Source: Vibrio zhugei
GTDB lineage: Bacteria > Pseudomonadota > Gammaproteobacteria > Enterobacterales > Vibrionaceae
Assembly (NCBI RefSeq): GCF_003716875.1
Contig: NZ_CP033078.1
Span: forward strand, 2,046,001 to 2,110,000
DNA length: 64,000 nucleotides
Reading direction: 5' to 3'
Under the pieces are notes generated by a model. The model saw only the letters and a program-made list of their open reading frames with translations. It searched no databases and was not told the origin of the DNA. The translations under genes and the position numbers were made by a program. Shown one piece after another: positions 1 through 8,382 of the stretch. The number at the start of each line of letters is the position of its first letter. The stretch's first letter is position 1.

Positions 1-746
1 TGTATATGAGTGATTGTGTACCCACCAACTAAGAATATCCCCCCACCTATAATCAATTGCCAACGAACAATACGGGCACCAAAAGTAGGAGCAAGCAATG
101 CGTGTACAATGCCTTTGTTAGACTCTAAGCATATGGTTGAAATACTCAGCACCATTCCTAATACAGTCGTTGTAGGAGACATTTGGCCATAAAAATTATC
201 AACGTTGTAGAGGTATCCGATCACCGATAGTAGTGGTAAAAAAATGGAGCAAATCGCTATCACTTGTGTGAGGTAGCAAAACCGTTGCCTTAACATGAAA
301 ACCAATGCAATGAAGATGGAGCTAAGCATGTATGTGGTGTTACTACCCATTTTCATCGGTGCAGACATGTTTAGTAAGTGGGAAAAAGTAGCATTCAGGC
401 TAAGGATTTCATCGACAATGTTATTTCCCGTCAATTCTTGCTGAAGACGTGTAACCAAACAAATACCAGCAAAGACTAATAAAAATCCAGCCCACTTAGT
501 CGATGTTCTTATTAAAACACCAGCTAGTGACAACACTAGTAGCATTATAGTGGTCAAGGGATGAGTCGCGGGACCATTAGCGACTGGACGATAAATCCAT
601 TCCAACTCAAGAAAGTAAGAAAGGATAAGTAGAGAACAAACAAGCAATACGCAACCATACCCAATAATACTGAGCTTCAACGCTTTGCTAATAAGATTCT
701 GTTTTTTGGACTGCATGTGTAGTCGCTCGTTTAGTGTAAGCTGCAT
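1..746 (-). CDS. Membrane protein, N-terminal part, cut by window edge
   Basis: The minus-strand frame is open from an ATG at 746 to the window edge, giving 248 residues with no stop. It starts MQLTLNERLHMQ and contains about six to eight hydrophobic segments separated by short loops, for example around GYGCVLLVCSLLILSYFL, TTIMLLVLSLAGVLI and a segment near the edge with IIGGGIFLVGG. A second ATG at 716 is an equally good start; neither has a strong ribosome-binding site. No catalytic domain is visible in the part present. A multi-pass N-terminal domain of this kind often precedes a GGDEF, PAS or histidine-kinase output domain, but that is inference because the C-terminus lies outside the window. 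Confidence 0.6.
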   Translation of the reverse strand, partial: MQLTLNERLHMQSKKQNLISKALKLSIIGYGCVLLVCSLLILSYFLELEWIYRPVANGPATHPLTTIMLLVLSLAGVLIRTSTKWAGFLLVFAGICLVTRLQQELTGNNIVDEILSLNATFSHLLNMSAPMKMGSNTTYMLSSIFIALVFMLRQRFCYLTQVIAICSIFLPLLSVIGYLYNVDNFYGQMSPTTTVLGMVLSISTICLESNKGIVHALLAPTFGARIVRWQLIIGGGIFLVGGYTITHI

Positions 747-992
747 TTTAAGTAGCTTAGTTTAATAATTAGCCCACGATATGCAACCAGGCGGAACATA
801 CCAATGTGCTGTTTCACCCATTGTGAACGAATTTATGAGTCTCATTTACAACTCATCAAAGATCATTATGACATTAGGAAAAGTAAGCTGAAGAGCGACT
901 GGCGGCATTATTTAAGAAACAAGCTCTGACAAACTTTGGGGCAGAAACGAGTCTAACCGAAGCATGTCTATAAAATCGGTGGCTATTCAGAT
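747..992. other. Non-coding spacer before the repeat array
   Basis: No credible start-to-stop gene. A short open stretch on the plus strand around 890-975 encodes a charged peptide ending in TNFGAETSLTEACL before a stop, and may be the tail of a decayed gene, but I cannot name it. Confidence 0.4.
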
Positions 993-2440
993 ATCGTTGT
1001 TTCACTTGACTTCTCGATCATGAAAGCGGCGTCGTCTGGTATTGTTGTTTTCCTTGGCCTCTAAGATAGATTTTTGAACCTTCCCCAACGATGTTTATGA
1101 TCGGTCAAAGGTTACGTGATCGAAAAATGTCACATTTTCCATTACTATCAGTGATTTAATGACCATTTGCAGTACTTTGGCATCGTTGTTCTTCTATTCT
1201 ATCTAACCACTCACGTATCTCGTTCTGCTCGCTCCTGCACCTTGGCTTTTATGGATACGATCGCTCGTAGACCACAGAAAATTGTTTCTTGAGATCGCAC
1301 GCACACCAAGAGCCTTTAAAGAAATAATAAATTAAATACAATAGCTTACAGACACACCCATCTAGAAGAGGATCACTCCTAGACCATAGAAATCTGCTTT
1401 TAGAGATCGCTCGTAGACCTTAGGTCGCTGAATCGAAAGGGGTTCGATGAGAATAGGACATCGTTGTTTCTCTTGACCTCTCGATCATGAAAGTGGCATT
1501 CACTGGTATCGTTGTTTTCCTTGACCTCTAAGATAGATTTTTGAATCGTTACCCAACGATGTTTATGATCGGTCAAAGGTTACGTCATCGCAACATATCA
1601 CAATTCCCATTACTATCAGTCAGTTAATGACCATGTGCAGTACTTTGGCATCGTTGTTCTTCTATTCTATCTAACCACTCACGTATCTCGTTCTGCTCGC
1701 TCCTGCACCTGGGCTTTTATGGAGAGGATCGCTCATAGACCACAGAAAATTGTTTCTTGAGATCGCACGTAGACCAAGATCCTTTAAAGAAATAATAAAT
1801 CAAATACAATAACTTAAAGACATACCTATCTAGAAGAGGATCACTCCTAGACCATAGAAATTTGCTTTTAGAGATCGCTCGTAGACCTTAGGTCGCTGAA
1901 TCGCAAGGGGGTCGATGAGAATAGGACATCGTTGTTTCTCTTGACCTCTCGATCATGAAAGTGGCGTCCTCTGGTATCGTTGTTTTCCTTGACCTCTAAG
2001 ATATATTTTTGAATCGTTACCCAACGATGTTTATGATCGATCAAAGGTTACGTGATCGTAAAATATTATAATTTCTATTATTATCAGTGAGTTAATGAGT
2101 ATTTATAGTACTTTGGTATAGTTGTTCTTCTATTCTCTCTAACCACTCACGTATCTCGTTCTGCTCGCTCCTGCACCTCGGCTTTTATGGATACGATCGC
2201 TCGTAGACCACAGAAAATTGCTTCTTGATATCGCACGTAGACCAAGATCCTTTTTAAGAAATAATAACTTAAATACAATAGGTTATGGTCGCATCCATCA
2301 GGAGAGGATCACTCCTAGACCATAGAAATTTGCTTTTAGAGATCGCTCGTAGACCTTAGGTCGCTGAATCGAAAGGGGTTCGATGAGAATTGGACATCGT
2401 TGTTTCTCTTGACCTCTCGATCATGAAAGTGGCATCCATT
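993..2440. repeat. Tandem array of three ~468-bp units plus a partial fourth
   Basis: The unit beginning ATCGTTGTTTCTCTTGACCT recurs at 993, 1460, 1928 and 2396, so the period is 467-468 bp. The three full units are nearly identical along their length with scattered substitutions; the fourth copy stops after about 45 bp near 2440, just before the promoter region of the HTH gene at 2529. No unit holds a plausible gene. Each unit has internal repeats: the motif ATCGTTGTT occurs three times, and a pair of related ~47-bp modules beginning GATCGCTCGTAGACC or GATCACTCCTAGACC lie about 100 bp apart, each ending in another GATCGC-CG-AGACC copy. GATC is strongly enriched (7, 7 and 8 per unit). The function is unknown; it is not a CRISPR array and not a Vibrio integron (VCR) array. 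Confidence 0.9.
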
Positions 2441-2528
2441 CGCATAGCAATTATAACTATCCACTTTTTCTTTCAGAACAGCGTCGTATACACTAGGGTT
2501 CTATTACTTCGTTCTGAGAAGGATACTC

Positions 2529-2915
2529 ATGAAAGCTCGCATTGGGGTTGCATCGGAAGATCTCATTCGTAGGCATATGATTAATTTGGCCGCAGGCAAC
2601 ATTAACTATAGCAAGAATCTCCCCACTTTTTGGTTCACGTCACTAAATGAAGCTTCAAAGCTACTATGTAATGAGAATATCGAATTAATGCTTCTGATCA
2701 GTAGAGAAAAGCCTGAAAATCTAGCTGAGCTTGCAGAGATTAGCGGTCATCATATCCGCGAACTCTCACGAACACTCGATGACTTATCATCAAAAGGATT
2801 CATCCAGTTCGTGGAAAAAGGCAGCGCTTGCCTCCCTATTGCTGTATTTACTGACTTTGAGATTATTCTCGGCAAAGAATTAGAGAATACACTGCAAGAA
2901 AGCTATTGTGCATGA
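2529..2915 (+). CDS. HTH DNA-binding protein, HVO_A0114/COG4190 antitoxin type
   Basis: The 128-residue protein starts MKARIGVASEDLIRRHMINL, carries the family hallmark WFTSLNEASKLL (about residues 36-47) and then a winged helix-turn-helix with LAELAEISGHHIRELSRTLD (about 66-85). This matches the COG4190 predicted regulators that usually sit directly downstream of a small toxin-like gene and act as its antitoxin and autorepressor. Here the AAGGA ribosome-binding site just before the ATG is good, but no intact toxin gene lies upstream; instead the 468-bp repeat array ends about 90 bp before it. It is therefore either an orphan antitoxin or a regulator that uses the array. The family call rests on motif recall; the regulatory role is inferred. 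Confidence 0.65.
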   Translation: MKARIGVASEDLIRRHMINLAAGNINYSKNLPTFWFTSLNEASKLLCNENIELMLLISREKPENLAELAEISGHHIRELSRTLDDLSSKGFIQFVEKGSACLPIAVFTDFEIILGKELENTLQESYCA

Positions 2916-2931
2916 TGTCCACCACTCGTTT

Positions 2932-2976
2932 CTGCGGCGCATGCCGCTTACTTAGCACAGCTTTATGCTGTGCAGA
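2932..2976. other. Two adjacent short hairpins between convergent genes
   Basis: GCGGCGCATGCCGC and GCACAGCTTTATGCTGTGC form two perfect stems 8 bp apart, between the stop of the HTH gene and the stop of the convergent small gene. They lack a T-run, so terminator function is only a guess. Confidence 0.4.
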
Positions 2977-2994
2977 CTCGAATGGTGATTGTTC

Positions 2995-3216
2995 TTAATA
3001 CTTCCCGTCTAGGCCAAATTGGTAGTCACCGACGCTCTCTTCCAGTTCTATTTTGAGGACTTCAGTTACTTCAACCAGCTTATCAGTATTGGTAGAGATA
3101 GCGTGATCAAGCAAGCCAAGAAATCCATTTAGCGCAACCTCACTATCCTTTGATTCAGCTTGCTCGTTATCACTTCTTGTAGCCTTAGCCTCGTTTTTCC
3201 TATCAGCCTCGCTCAT
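2995..3216 (-). CDS. Small acidic hypothetical protein
   Basis: I do not recognise this 73-residue protein. From the preferred ATG at 3216 it reads MSEADRKNEAKATRSDNEQA and is hydrophilic and rich in Glu, Asp and Lys, with a likely amphipathic helix around LNGFLGLLDHAISTNTDKLV. A GGCAGG element lies about 7 bases before that ATG; a further in-frame ATG at 3237 would add seven residues. It lies downstream of the Fic gene on the same strand, separated by about 200 bp that contain a perfect 21-bp inverted repeat. No TM segment or signal peptide is visible. It may be a real small gene of the island, or a spurious frame. Confidence 0.4.
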   Translation of the reverse strand: MSEADRKNEAKATRSDNEQAESKDSEVALNGFLGLLDHAISTNTDKLVEVTEVLKIELEESVGDYQFGLDGKY

Positions 3217-3337
3217 AAAAATGCCTGCCGTACACACAGCTGTAGCACAATTACACTCTCGCCAGCCTCTTAGAAGTTTCTTCAGTAAAAATCTTAATTC
3301 TTTACAAGAAAAACAGTTAATTTCAGACAGTTACAAA

Positions 3338-3382
3338 CCACTAAGATTTAGACACTAAAAGTTAGTGTCTAAATCTTAGTGG
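3338..3382. promoter_or_regulatory. Perfect 21-bp inverted repeat
   Basis: Arms at 3338-3358 and 3362-3382 are exact reverse complements (CCACTAAGATTTAGACACTAA) around a 3-bp centre. There is no T-run on either side, so an intrinsic terminator is unlikely. It lies between the 3' end of the Fic gene and the start of the small gene at 3216, where it could be an operator or a structured RNA. Confidence 0.6.
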
Positions 3383-3422
3383 CAATTCAAACGAACACGG
3401 TGCCTTGTTCAAATTTCAATTT

Positions 3423-4817
3423 TCACGCTAAGAAATATTCTGTGGATTTACCAATTTTCTCAGATTTTAGAATTCCTGCTGTAGCCATACCGTCAAGTTT
3501 TTGCTTCGCGCTGTTGTAGCTAATACCTAGTAAACTTTCGACTTCCCTCGCTGTTACCGTTGGCTTTTTACGGTAACGAGGCTCACCAGACACAAACCCG
3601 ATGATCTTTCTCTCAATATCTTCTAAACCAGAATATCGCTCTTCCAACTCCTGCATTCGATGTGCCGCTCGTTCATAAACGGAAACAAACTCATCAATGG
3701 CGCGACTGATAACTTTCAGCTGATATTTAATAAAGTACGTTAGGTCTAAGTTATCGTGCTCCGTATCTAGATAGCTCATACCATATTGAATTGGAGCTTT
3801 TTTAAGCAATGCAGATATCGCAATATAACGGAAGCCTGTATAACCAGATTTAAACATATACCAGTAAAACAAAGCCCTAGCGACTCTCCCGTTACCATCT
3901 CGAAACGGGTGAACATAACCGATGACAAAGTGAAGTGTGATGGCTTGAATAACAGGATGAACACCGCTGCCATTAGCATTTAACCAATTCACGACCCGAG
4001 TGAGCAACCTTTCAATGTCATCGTGTTTAGGTGGTTGATGAACAACCTCCCCTTCAGCATCAACAACCGCAACATCATCCGTCGCTCTAAATAAGCCTGA
4101 GGTATATTTTTCTTGCTCTAGCGTTTTTGTTCCAGCGCTGTGTAAATTTCTGATTAACTCAATGCTGAACGGTTCATCCCTAAGCTCCCAAGCGATTTGC
4201 ATTAAGTCAAAATTTCCAAAAATCATTCGTTCATCGTCAGTACGAGGCTTCCTTTTTTTTCTAATCATTTCTTTCGCAAGGATTGTCGTCGTAGCAGCGC
4301 CCTCCAATTGACTACTCGATATCGCTTCATCATCCACAAGGTTATTCGCTAAATGCTCAAAATGCGCCCGCTCACCAATTTGCTCTAGGATACCCAGCAT
4401 AGCGCTATGCGTAGTATGTCGATCAATCTGTGATAACACGCGACCAAACTCGTGCAAGTTATTGTATCTGCAATGCTGTATATAGTCAGGAGAGTTTAAT
4501 AGTGCTTGAATCACTTGTTCAGGTAAGCCAGGAGGCAATGGCTTGTCTTCTAATGGTGTTAGCTCAATCAAAGTTCTATCTCGGGACAAACGAGTTAGCC
4601 ACCAACAATACTTGACTTCCAAGCCAGACTTTACCCTACGCCTAAACTCATTAAATGAATGGTAATCATCAGATAATGGATTGATGAAATCTGCATAGTC
4701 ATTAGGGTTAAGCCCTTGATTACCAATCTCAAACAAAACGTCACCAATCGTCCTAAACGGACACTCTGGCGGTGATAAATACTTACCTGACATGATTTTC
4801 ATCTCAAAATCTAACAA
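3423..4817 (-). CDS. Fic family protein (AMPylase-type) with C-terminal winged helix
   Basis: This 464-residue protein has the complete Fic active-site motif HPFRDGNGRVAR (His about 303), which in the family transfers AMP or another nucleotide moiety from a nucleotide to a hydroxyl on a target protein. An inhibitory-helix motif of the S/T-x3-E-G/N type is visible N-terminal to the Fic core (SSSQLEGA, 167-174), so it belongs to the class that keeps itself inactive with its own alpha-inhibitory helix. The last ~70 residues (PTVTAREVESLLGISYNSAK) form a winged helix, a frequent tail on such proteins. The N-terminal ~130 residues match no domain I know. Alternative starts at Met6 and Met9 are possible. 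The target is not predictable. Its place in an accessory region fits a toxin-like or defence role. Confidence 0.85.
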   Translation of the reverse strand: MLDFEMKIMSGKYLSPPECPFRTIGDVLFEIGNQGLNPNDYADFINPLSDDYHSFNEFRRRVKSGLEVKYCWWLTRLSRDRTLIELTPLEDKPLPPGLPEQVIQALLNSPDYIQHCRYNNLHEFGRVLSQIDRHTTHSAMLGILEQIGERAHFEHLANNLVDDEAISSSQLEGAATTTILAKEMIRKKRKPRTDDERMIFGNFDLMQIAWELRDEPFSIELIRNLHSAGTKTLEQEKYTSGLFRATDDVAVVDAEGEVVHQPPKHDDIERLLTRVVNWLNANGSGVHPVIQAITLHFVIGYVHPFRDGNGRVARALFYWYMFKSGYTGFRYIAISALLKKAPIQYGMSYLDTEHDNLDLTYFIKYQLKVISRAIDEFVSVYERAAHRMQELEERYSGLEDIERKIIGFVSGEPRYRKKPTVTAREVESLLGISYNSAKQKLDGMATAGILKSEKIGKSTEYFLA

Positions 4818-5084
4818 TTATGAGATCAGATTAATTAAGATTGCGTGATTTTGCTAGTTTTAATCACCCACGCCTGTGATGTTCATCTGTACTTTCGCTT
4901 GTACCTATCTTCCTGAAGAAAGCATGGCTCAAGTTAAATAGCATTCACATAGCTAATGGAGAAAAGCAATAGTGGGCAGTTTTTGCTATTCCAAAATGAA
5001 CTGCTTGCCAATTCTGCATCTTCTCAAGATATACTATTCGAAACCGAGGCTTCGGCTTCTACAACCCCCTATTAGGTGGATAAA

Positions 5085-5861
5085 TTGAAATTTTACGCGG
5101 TATCTGATTTGCACTTAGATTTACACGGCATCCATCGAAGCTTCTGGCATAACTTCGATAATGACGCTGTCTTGATTATTGCAGGTGATACCGCCAATGC
5201 GCTCAATGGCATTGCGTATGTAAAAAATGTTATTTGCTCTTACTTTAGAGCCGTTGTCCTCGTTGCAGGAAATCACGAGTGGTACAGCAGTAAAAGTAAA
5301 TCTTACCGTTCTGGCTATCTGCACAAACAAGATTCAATAAGCTCCACAGACAGTAGATCGTCCCCAATAGCAAAGCTTAAGGTGCATAGTGACACAACTA
5401 AGAATTTGTTTTTTCTGGATAATGAGTCAATAGATTTAGATGGATGTCGCATTTATGGAGGAACTCTTTGGTTTCCTATCCACACATACTCGTCTGCACT
5501 GATTGATGCGTACTCAGAACTGATGAATGATACAAAGTACATCAGCCATCAAATGATTGAAGAGCAGTACAAAGCGTTCGTTAATAACCTCCCAGAAAAA
5601 GTTGATCTTGTTGTTTCACATCATCTTCCTTCCAAAGAAGCTTTCGCCGTAGAAGCAAATGCCAACAGTGTTTATGCTCCTTACTACCATGCAGGGTTGA
5701 GTAATGCGTTGATCTCAAGAGCTAGGTATTGGGTGGCAGGACATCAACATGATGCAGTAGAGAAAGTCATTGCGGACGGTAGGACCACATTTATTTGTAA
5801 CCCCAAGGGTTCAGTTCGCTTAGCCAGTGGATTACTTACTAATAAAGCTCATTACCTATAA
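5085..5861 (+). CDS. Calcineurin-like metallophosphoesterase
   Basis: All metal-binding blocks of the calcineurin-like phosphoesterase fold are present in order: SDLHLD near the N-terminus, AGDTA, GNHEW, SHHLP and GHQHD. The protein is therefore probably an active Mn/Fe-dependent phosphoesterase of the small cytosolic type. I chose the TTG at 5085 because AGGTGG lies 5 bases before it and the product then begins MKFYAVSDLHLD, as these proteins usually do; a GTG at 5076 overlaps that Shine-Dalgarno sequence. A hairpin-forming GAGGCTTCGGCTTC lies just upstream. It stands alone between the Fic and HipA-HipB genes. The substrate (cyclic nucleotide, nucleotide or nucleic acid) cannot be read from the sequence. 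No signal peptide is seen. Confidence 0.85.
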   Translation: MKFYAVSDLHLDLHGIHRSFWHNFDNDAVLIIAGDTANALNGIAYVKNVICSYFRAVVLVAGNHEWYSSKSKSYRSGYLHKQDSISSTDSRSSPIAKLKVHSDTTKNLFFLDNESIDLDGCRIYGGTLWFPIHTYSSALIDAYSELMNDTKYISHQMIEEQYKAFVNNLPEKVDLVVSHHLPSKEAFAVEANANSVYAPYYHAGLSNALISRARYWVAGHQHDAVEKVIADGRTTFICNPKGSVRLASGLLTNKAHYL

Positions 5862-6244
5862 GAGCTAGCCAGCAATAAACTTCGGCATCTGAAAGTCCGC
5901 TAGGGCTTTCTCACTTCACTAATTGCTCACCTTGTGAATAAGACCCTAGGAATTATGTACAGGTTCATCATCTATCTGCACAGCAAACAACACTTTTACG
6001 CGCATTAAAAAGTAACGTTCAAACACTTTTACGCGCATTAAAGTGTATTAACTGTATTTTTGTATGTAGCAGCCATTCTTAATCTCCTCATTCACTTTGT
6101 TCATTTAAGGCAACTGTTCATTTATTATGAACAACCTGCATAACTGAACAAATAATTAACTCCCCACTCCCTATCGCAGCTTTCGTAGCTTTCGTAGCTA
6201 AAATAATCCATTCTGCTCATCAACAATTTTGACTTACAAGCTAT
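5862..6244. other. Intergenic region with two 21-bp direct repeats
   Basis: The sequence AACACTTTTACGCGCATTAA is present at 5989 and again at 6022, 33 bp apart. The CTTTTAC core resembles the HipB-type operators that start at 6245. No gene is visible in this stretch. Confidence 0.5.
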
Positions 6245-6342
6245 GCGTAATCATTTACTCATAAAGAACCTCGCCACACATAAATGTGTAAACTTTTACT
6301 CATAACTTGAAAAAAAATGACTTTAAGAGTAAAGTTTTACTC
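6245..6342. promoter_or_regulatory. Three operator-like palindromes at 41-bp intervals before hipA
   Basis: Sites at 6245-6260, 6286-6301 and 6327-6342 share the form G-GTAAA-NN-TTTACTC. The third, GAGTAAAGTTTTACTC, is a perfect 7-2-7 dyad; the second has one and the first has two mismatched pairs. The start-to-start distance is exactly 41 bp in both intervals, about four helical turns, so all sites face the same side of DNA. The most likely ligand is the downstream Xre-type HipB-like protein, as in classic hipBA autoregulation; the link is inferred from position and symmetry. Confidence 0.65.
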
Positions 6343-6365
6343 ATTTATAAGTAGAGGTGTTGTCG

Positions 6366-7727
6366 ATGGAAGAACTAACCGTACAAGCTTTTATCAGAGG
6401 TGAATGGATAGATATTGGTATCATCTCATTCCCTAAAAGTAGCCAACATAATTTCCGAGTGACTGAACTCAACTACCTCAGCGACTATGCGCTAGAACAT
6501 CACGATAAAGATGACTTTCACGCGGTGTCACTAAACCACCCTGTCTCATTCTTTTTTGATGACATGGGTAAACCTGGATGGTTAAAGTTTCTAGACGATA
6601 TTATGCCTAGTGGCGCTAGTAGACGATACTGGGTCAAACACCTAGATATTGAAGACCTTAGTTCTGATGAACAAGACTATGTTTTGCTCAAGTTTGGCAC
6701 AATGTCGCCTATTGGTAACTTAAGAATAAAAGACTCTCTTCCTGAGCGCTACGAAGTAGCAGACAACCTCTACTTCTCTGTTGATGATGTTAAAAATCGA
6801 GCAGGTGATTTCCTCGACTATGCACAGCAAAGAGGGGCAGCCGCAGGTGGTGCAACAGGGGCAGGAGGTGAGGCGCCAAAGCTGATCCTCCGATGTGGTT
6901 TCGATCATGGATCTGGCAGCGAAAAAATATGGATTGATCCATACCAAGATGACAATAGTAACCACGACTTACATTACTTAGTAAAGTACCCTAGAGGCTC
7001 AAGAAGCACCATCGACTGTAATATTCTAAGAGCTGAGTTCTACTTCTACCACGAGCTAACTGAAATGGGAGTTGAAACGATCTCCACCGACGGTATGCGC
7101 TTGGAGGAAGGATTAAACTACCCTTCCTTGTGGCTTCCTCGATTTGACGTTCAAATTAATGAGCAACAAATAGAGAGATTTGGCATGGAATCTGTGTATT
7201 CCATTTTGAACAAAGGCGCTGGGGTCACTCTTGATCACGAAACAACAATCCGAACTCTCATAGAAAAAATTACTGAAAGCAATATGGTTAAACACCAAGG
7301 GTATAGGTTTGATACCCAAGCTTTCGTCATTGAATGGGTGAAGAGAGATCTACTCAACATCTTGTTTGGTAATAGTGATAACCATGGCAGAAACACTTCA
7401 TTCTTAAAAGGTGATGGAGTCATAAAGCTTGCTCCCGTTTACGACTTCGCACCAATGAAAGCTGATCCTGAAGGTATTCCAAGAACAACAAAATGGAAAG
7501 CCCCACTAGAGGTTGGCGGAACTTACGACTTCGTAGGAATAGCGGACACCTTATCTGATCTCGTGCCAAAAGAAGTGTTATTACAAGAACTAGAGGTTAC
7601 TGCAAGTAAATGCCTTGATTTAAAGCAGAGACTAGCATTACGAGGAGTACCAGAACAAATCTTAGAGATGCCAGCCGTTGGACTTAATCATATATCAGAA
7701 AAGCTCACTAAATGGGGGCTACTATGA
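6366..7727 (+). CDS. HipA-like serine/threonine kinase toxin
   Basis: The 453-residue protein is full length for the HipA family. It has a Gly-rich nucleotide loop (GGATGAGGEAPK, near residue 165), the catalytic loop LFGNSDNHGRN with the invariant Asp and Asn, and the metal-binding APVYDF. HipA proteins phosphorylate a cellular target (glutamyl-tRNA synthetase in E. coli) and cause growth arrest. AGAGG precedes the ATG at 6366 by about 8 bases, so upstream in-frame GTG and TTG codons are not needed. The gene overlaps the following HTH gene by four bases (ATGA), so the toxin comes first, the reverse of E. coli hipBA. Three operator-like dyads lie directly upstream. Confidence 0.85.
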   Translation: MEELTVQAFIRGEWIDIGIISFPKSSQHNFRVTELNYLSDYALEHHDKDDFHAVSLNHPVSFFFDDMGKPGWLKFLDDIMPSGASRRYWVKHLDIEDLSSDEQDYVLLKFGTMSPIGNLRIKDSLPERYEVADNLYFSVDDVKNRAGDFLDYAQQRGAAAGGATGAGGEAPKLILRCGFDHGSGSEKIWIDPYQDDNSNHDLHYLVKYPRGSRSTIDCNILRAEFYFYHELTEMGVETISTDGMRLEEGLNYPSLWLPRFDVQINEQQIERFGMESVYSILNKGAGVTLDHETTIRTLIEKITESNMVKHQGYRFDTQAFVIEWVKRDLLNILFGNSDNHGRNTSFLKGDGVIKLAPVYDFAPMKADPEGIPRTTKWKAPLEVGGTYDFVGIADTLSDLVPKEVLLQELEVTASKCLDLKQRLALRGVPEQILEMPAVGLNHISEKLTKWGLL

Positions 7728-8194
7728 ATAAGCCAAGCAATAAAGAGTCCGTACAAGATACCGTTGCTCGTCTAAGAGCAAAGCGAAATCAACATCAGCC
7801 CAAGACTGGGACGGATACAACTCATTCGACCAAAGAACGATCGCAACTTAATACTCCGACTAGATCGAAAACCTCAAAAAACGCCAAAGCAGTAAGTGCA
7901 GCAGAACGCAAAACAGAGGCAAACAAAATCATCAAACACTTATTGCTTGGAGAGCTAACACAAGGCCAAGCGTTGAAAAGTTTACGCATTAATATACTGG
8001 GACTCAAACAGGATGTGTTCGCAAGACTTGTCGATGTCTCAAGAAAAACACTCTCAGATATAGAGAATGATCGGGGCAGCTACAATACAGAGATTCTCAA
8101 CAAGGTATTCAAACCATTTGGCTTAAAAGTCGGAATGCTACCGTCTTCTCCCGATGTGTTAAAATCGCTACTAATAGATGGTGAGGCTGGGTAA
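7724..8194 (+). CDS. HipB-like Xre-family antitoxin with long basic N-terminal tail
   Basis: The 156-residue protein has a disordered, Lys/Arg/Ser/Thr-rich first ~65 residues, a predicted helical stretch (AERKTEANKIIKHLLLGELT), and a C-terminal Xre-type helix-turn-helix with KQDVFARLVDVSRKTLSDIE. The start ATG at 7724 overlaps the toxin stop as ATGA and has a GGGGG stretch ahead; the ATG at 7712 is an alternative. It should bind the kinase, neutralise it and repress the operon through the three dyads at 6245-6342. The N-terminal extension is long for a HipB and has no clear counterpart in E. coli HipB (inference). Confidence 0.75.
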   Translation: MNKPSNKESVQDTVARLRAKRNQHQPKTGTDTTHSTKERSQLNTPTRSKTSKNAKAVSAAERKTEANKIIKHLLLGELTQGQALKSLRINILGLKQDVFARLVDVSRKTLSDIENDRGSYNTEILNKVFKPFGLKVGMLPSSPDVLKSLLIDGEAG

Positions 8195-8272
8195 AATACT
8201 CAGTATCAGCGCTCTTGCTTTAGATTAAATTGCTATAACAAGCTAGCATTTTTAAATGATTTAGTAATACAT

Positions 8273-8285
8273 GGACGCGGGTTCA
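8273..8285 (+). other. Fragment of ssrA 3' end (att-like)
   Basis: GGACGCGGGTTCA matches the T-arm of the tmRNA 3' end, but the sequence diverges immediately afterwards. It lies 110 bp before a second ssrA fragment, suggesting stacked or imperfect integration events. Confidence 0.55.
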
Positions 8286-8382
8286 GTTCCTTTTGAAGCA
8301 GGAAATTGATGTAACATTTGATGCAACACCAAATTGGTAACATCGTTATAAGTTACTGAATTTATGAAAAGTGAGAAACCAT

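Noticed and set aside
993-2440. CRISPR array or Vibrio integron (VCR/attC) cassettes
   Set aside because: Units are ~468 bp and repeat along their whole length, with no alternating unique spacers, no attC-type core sites and no cassette genes.
2390-2572. 60-codon frame as the missing toxin of the HTH gene
   Set aside because: It begins inside repeat sequence, overlaps the HTH start and shows no toxin-like motif.
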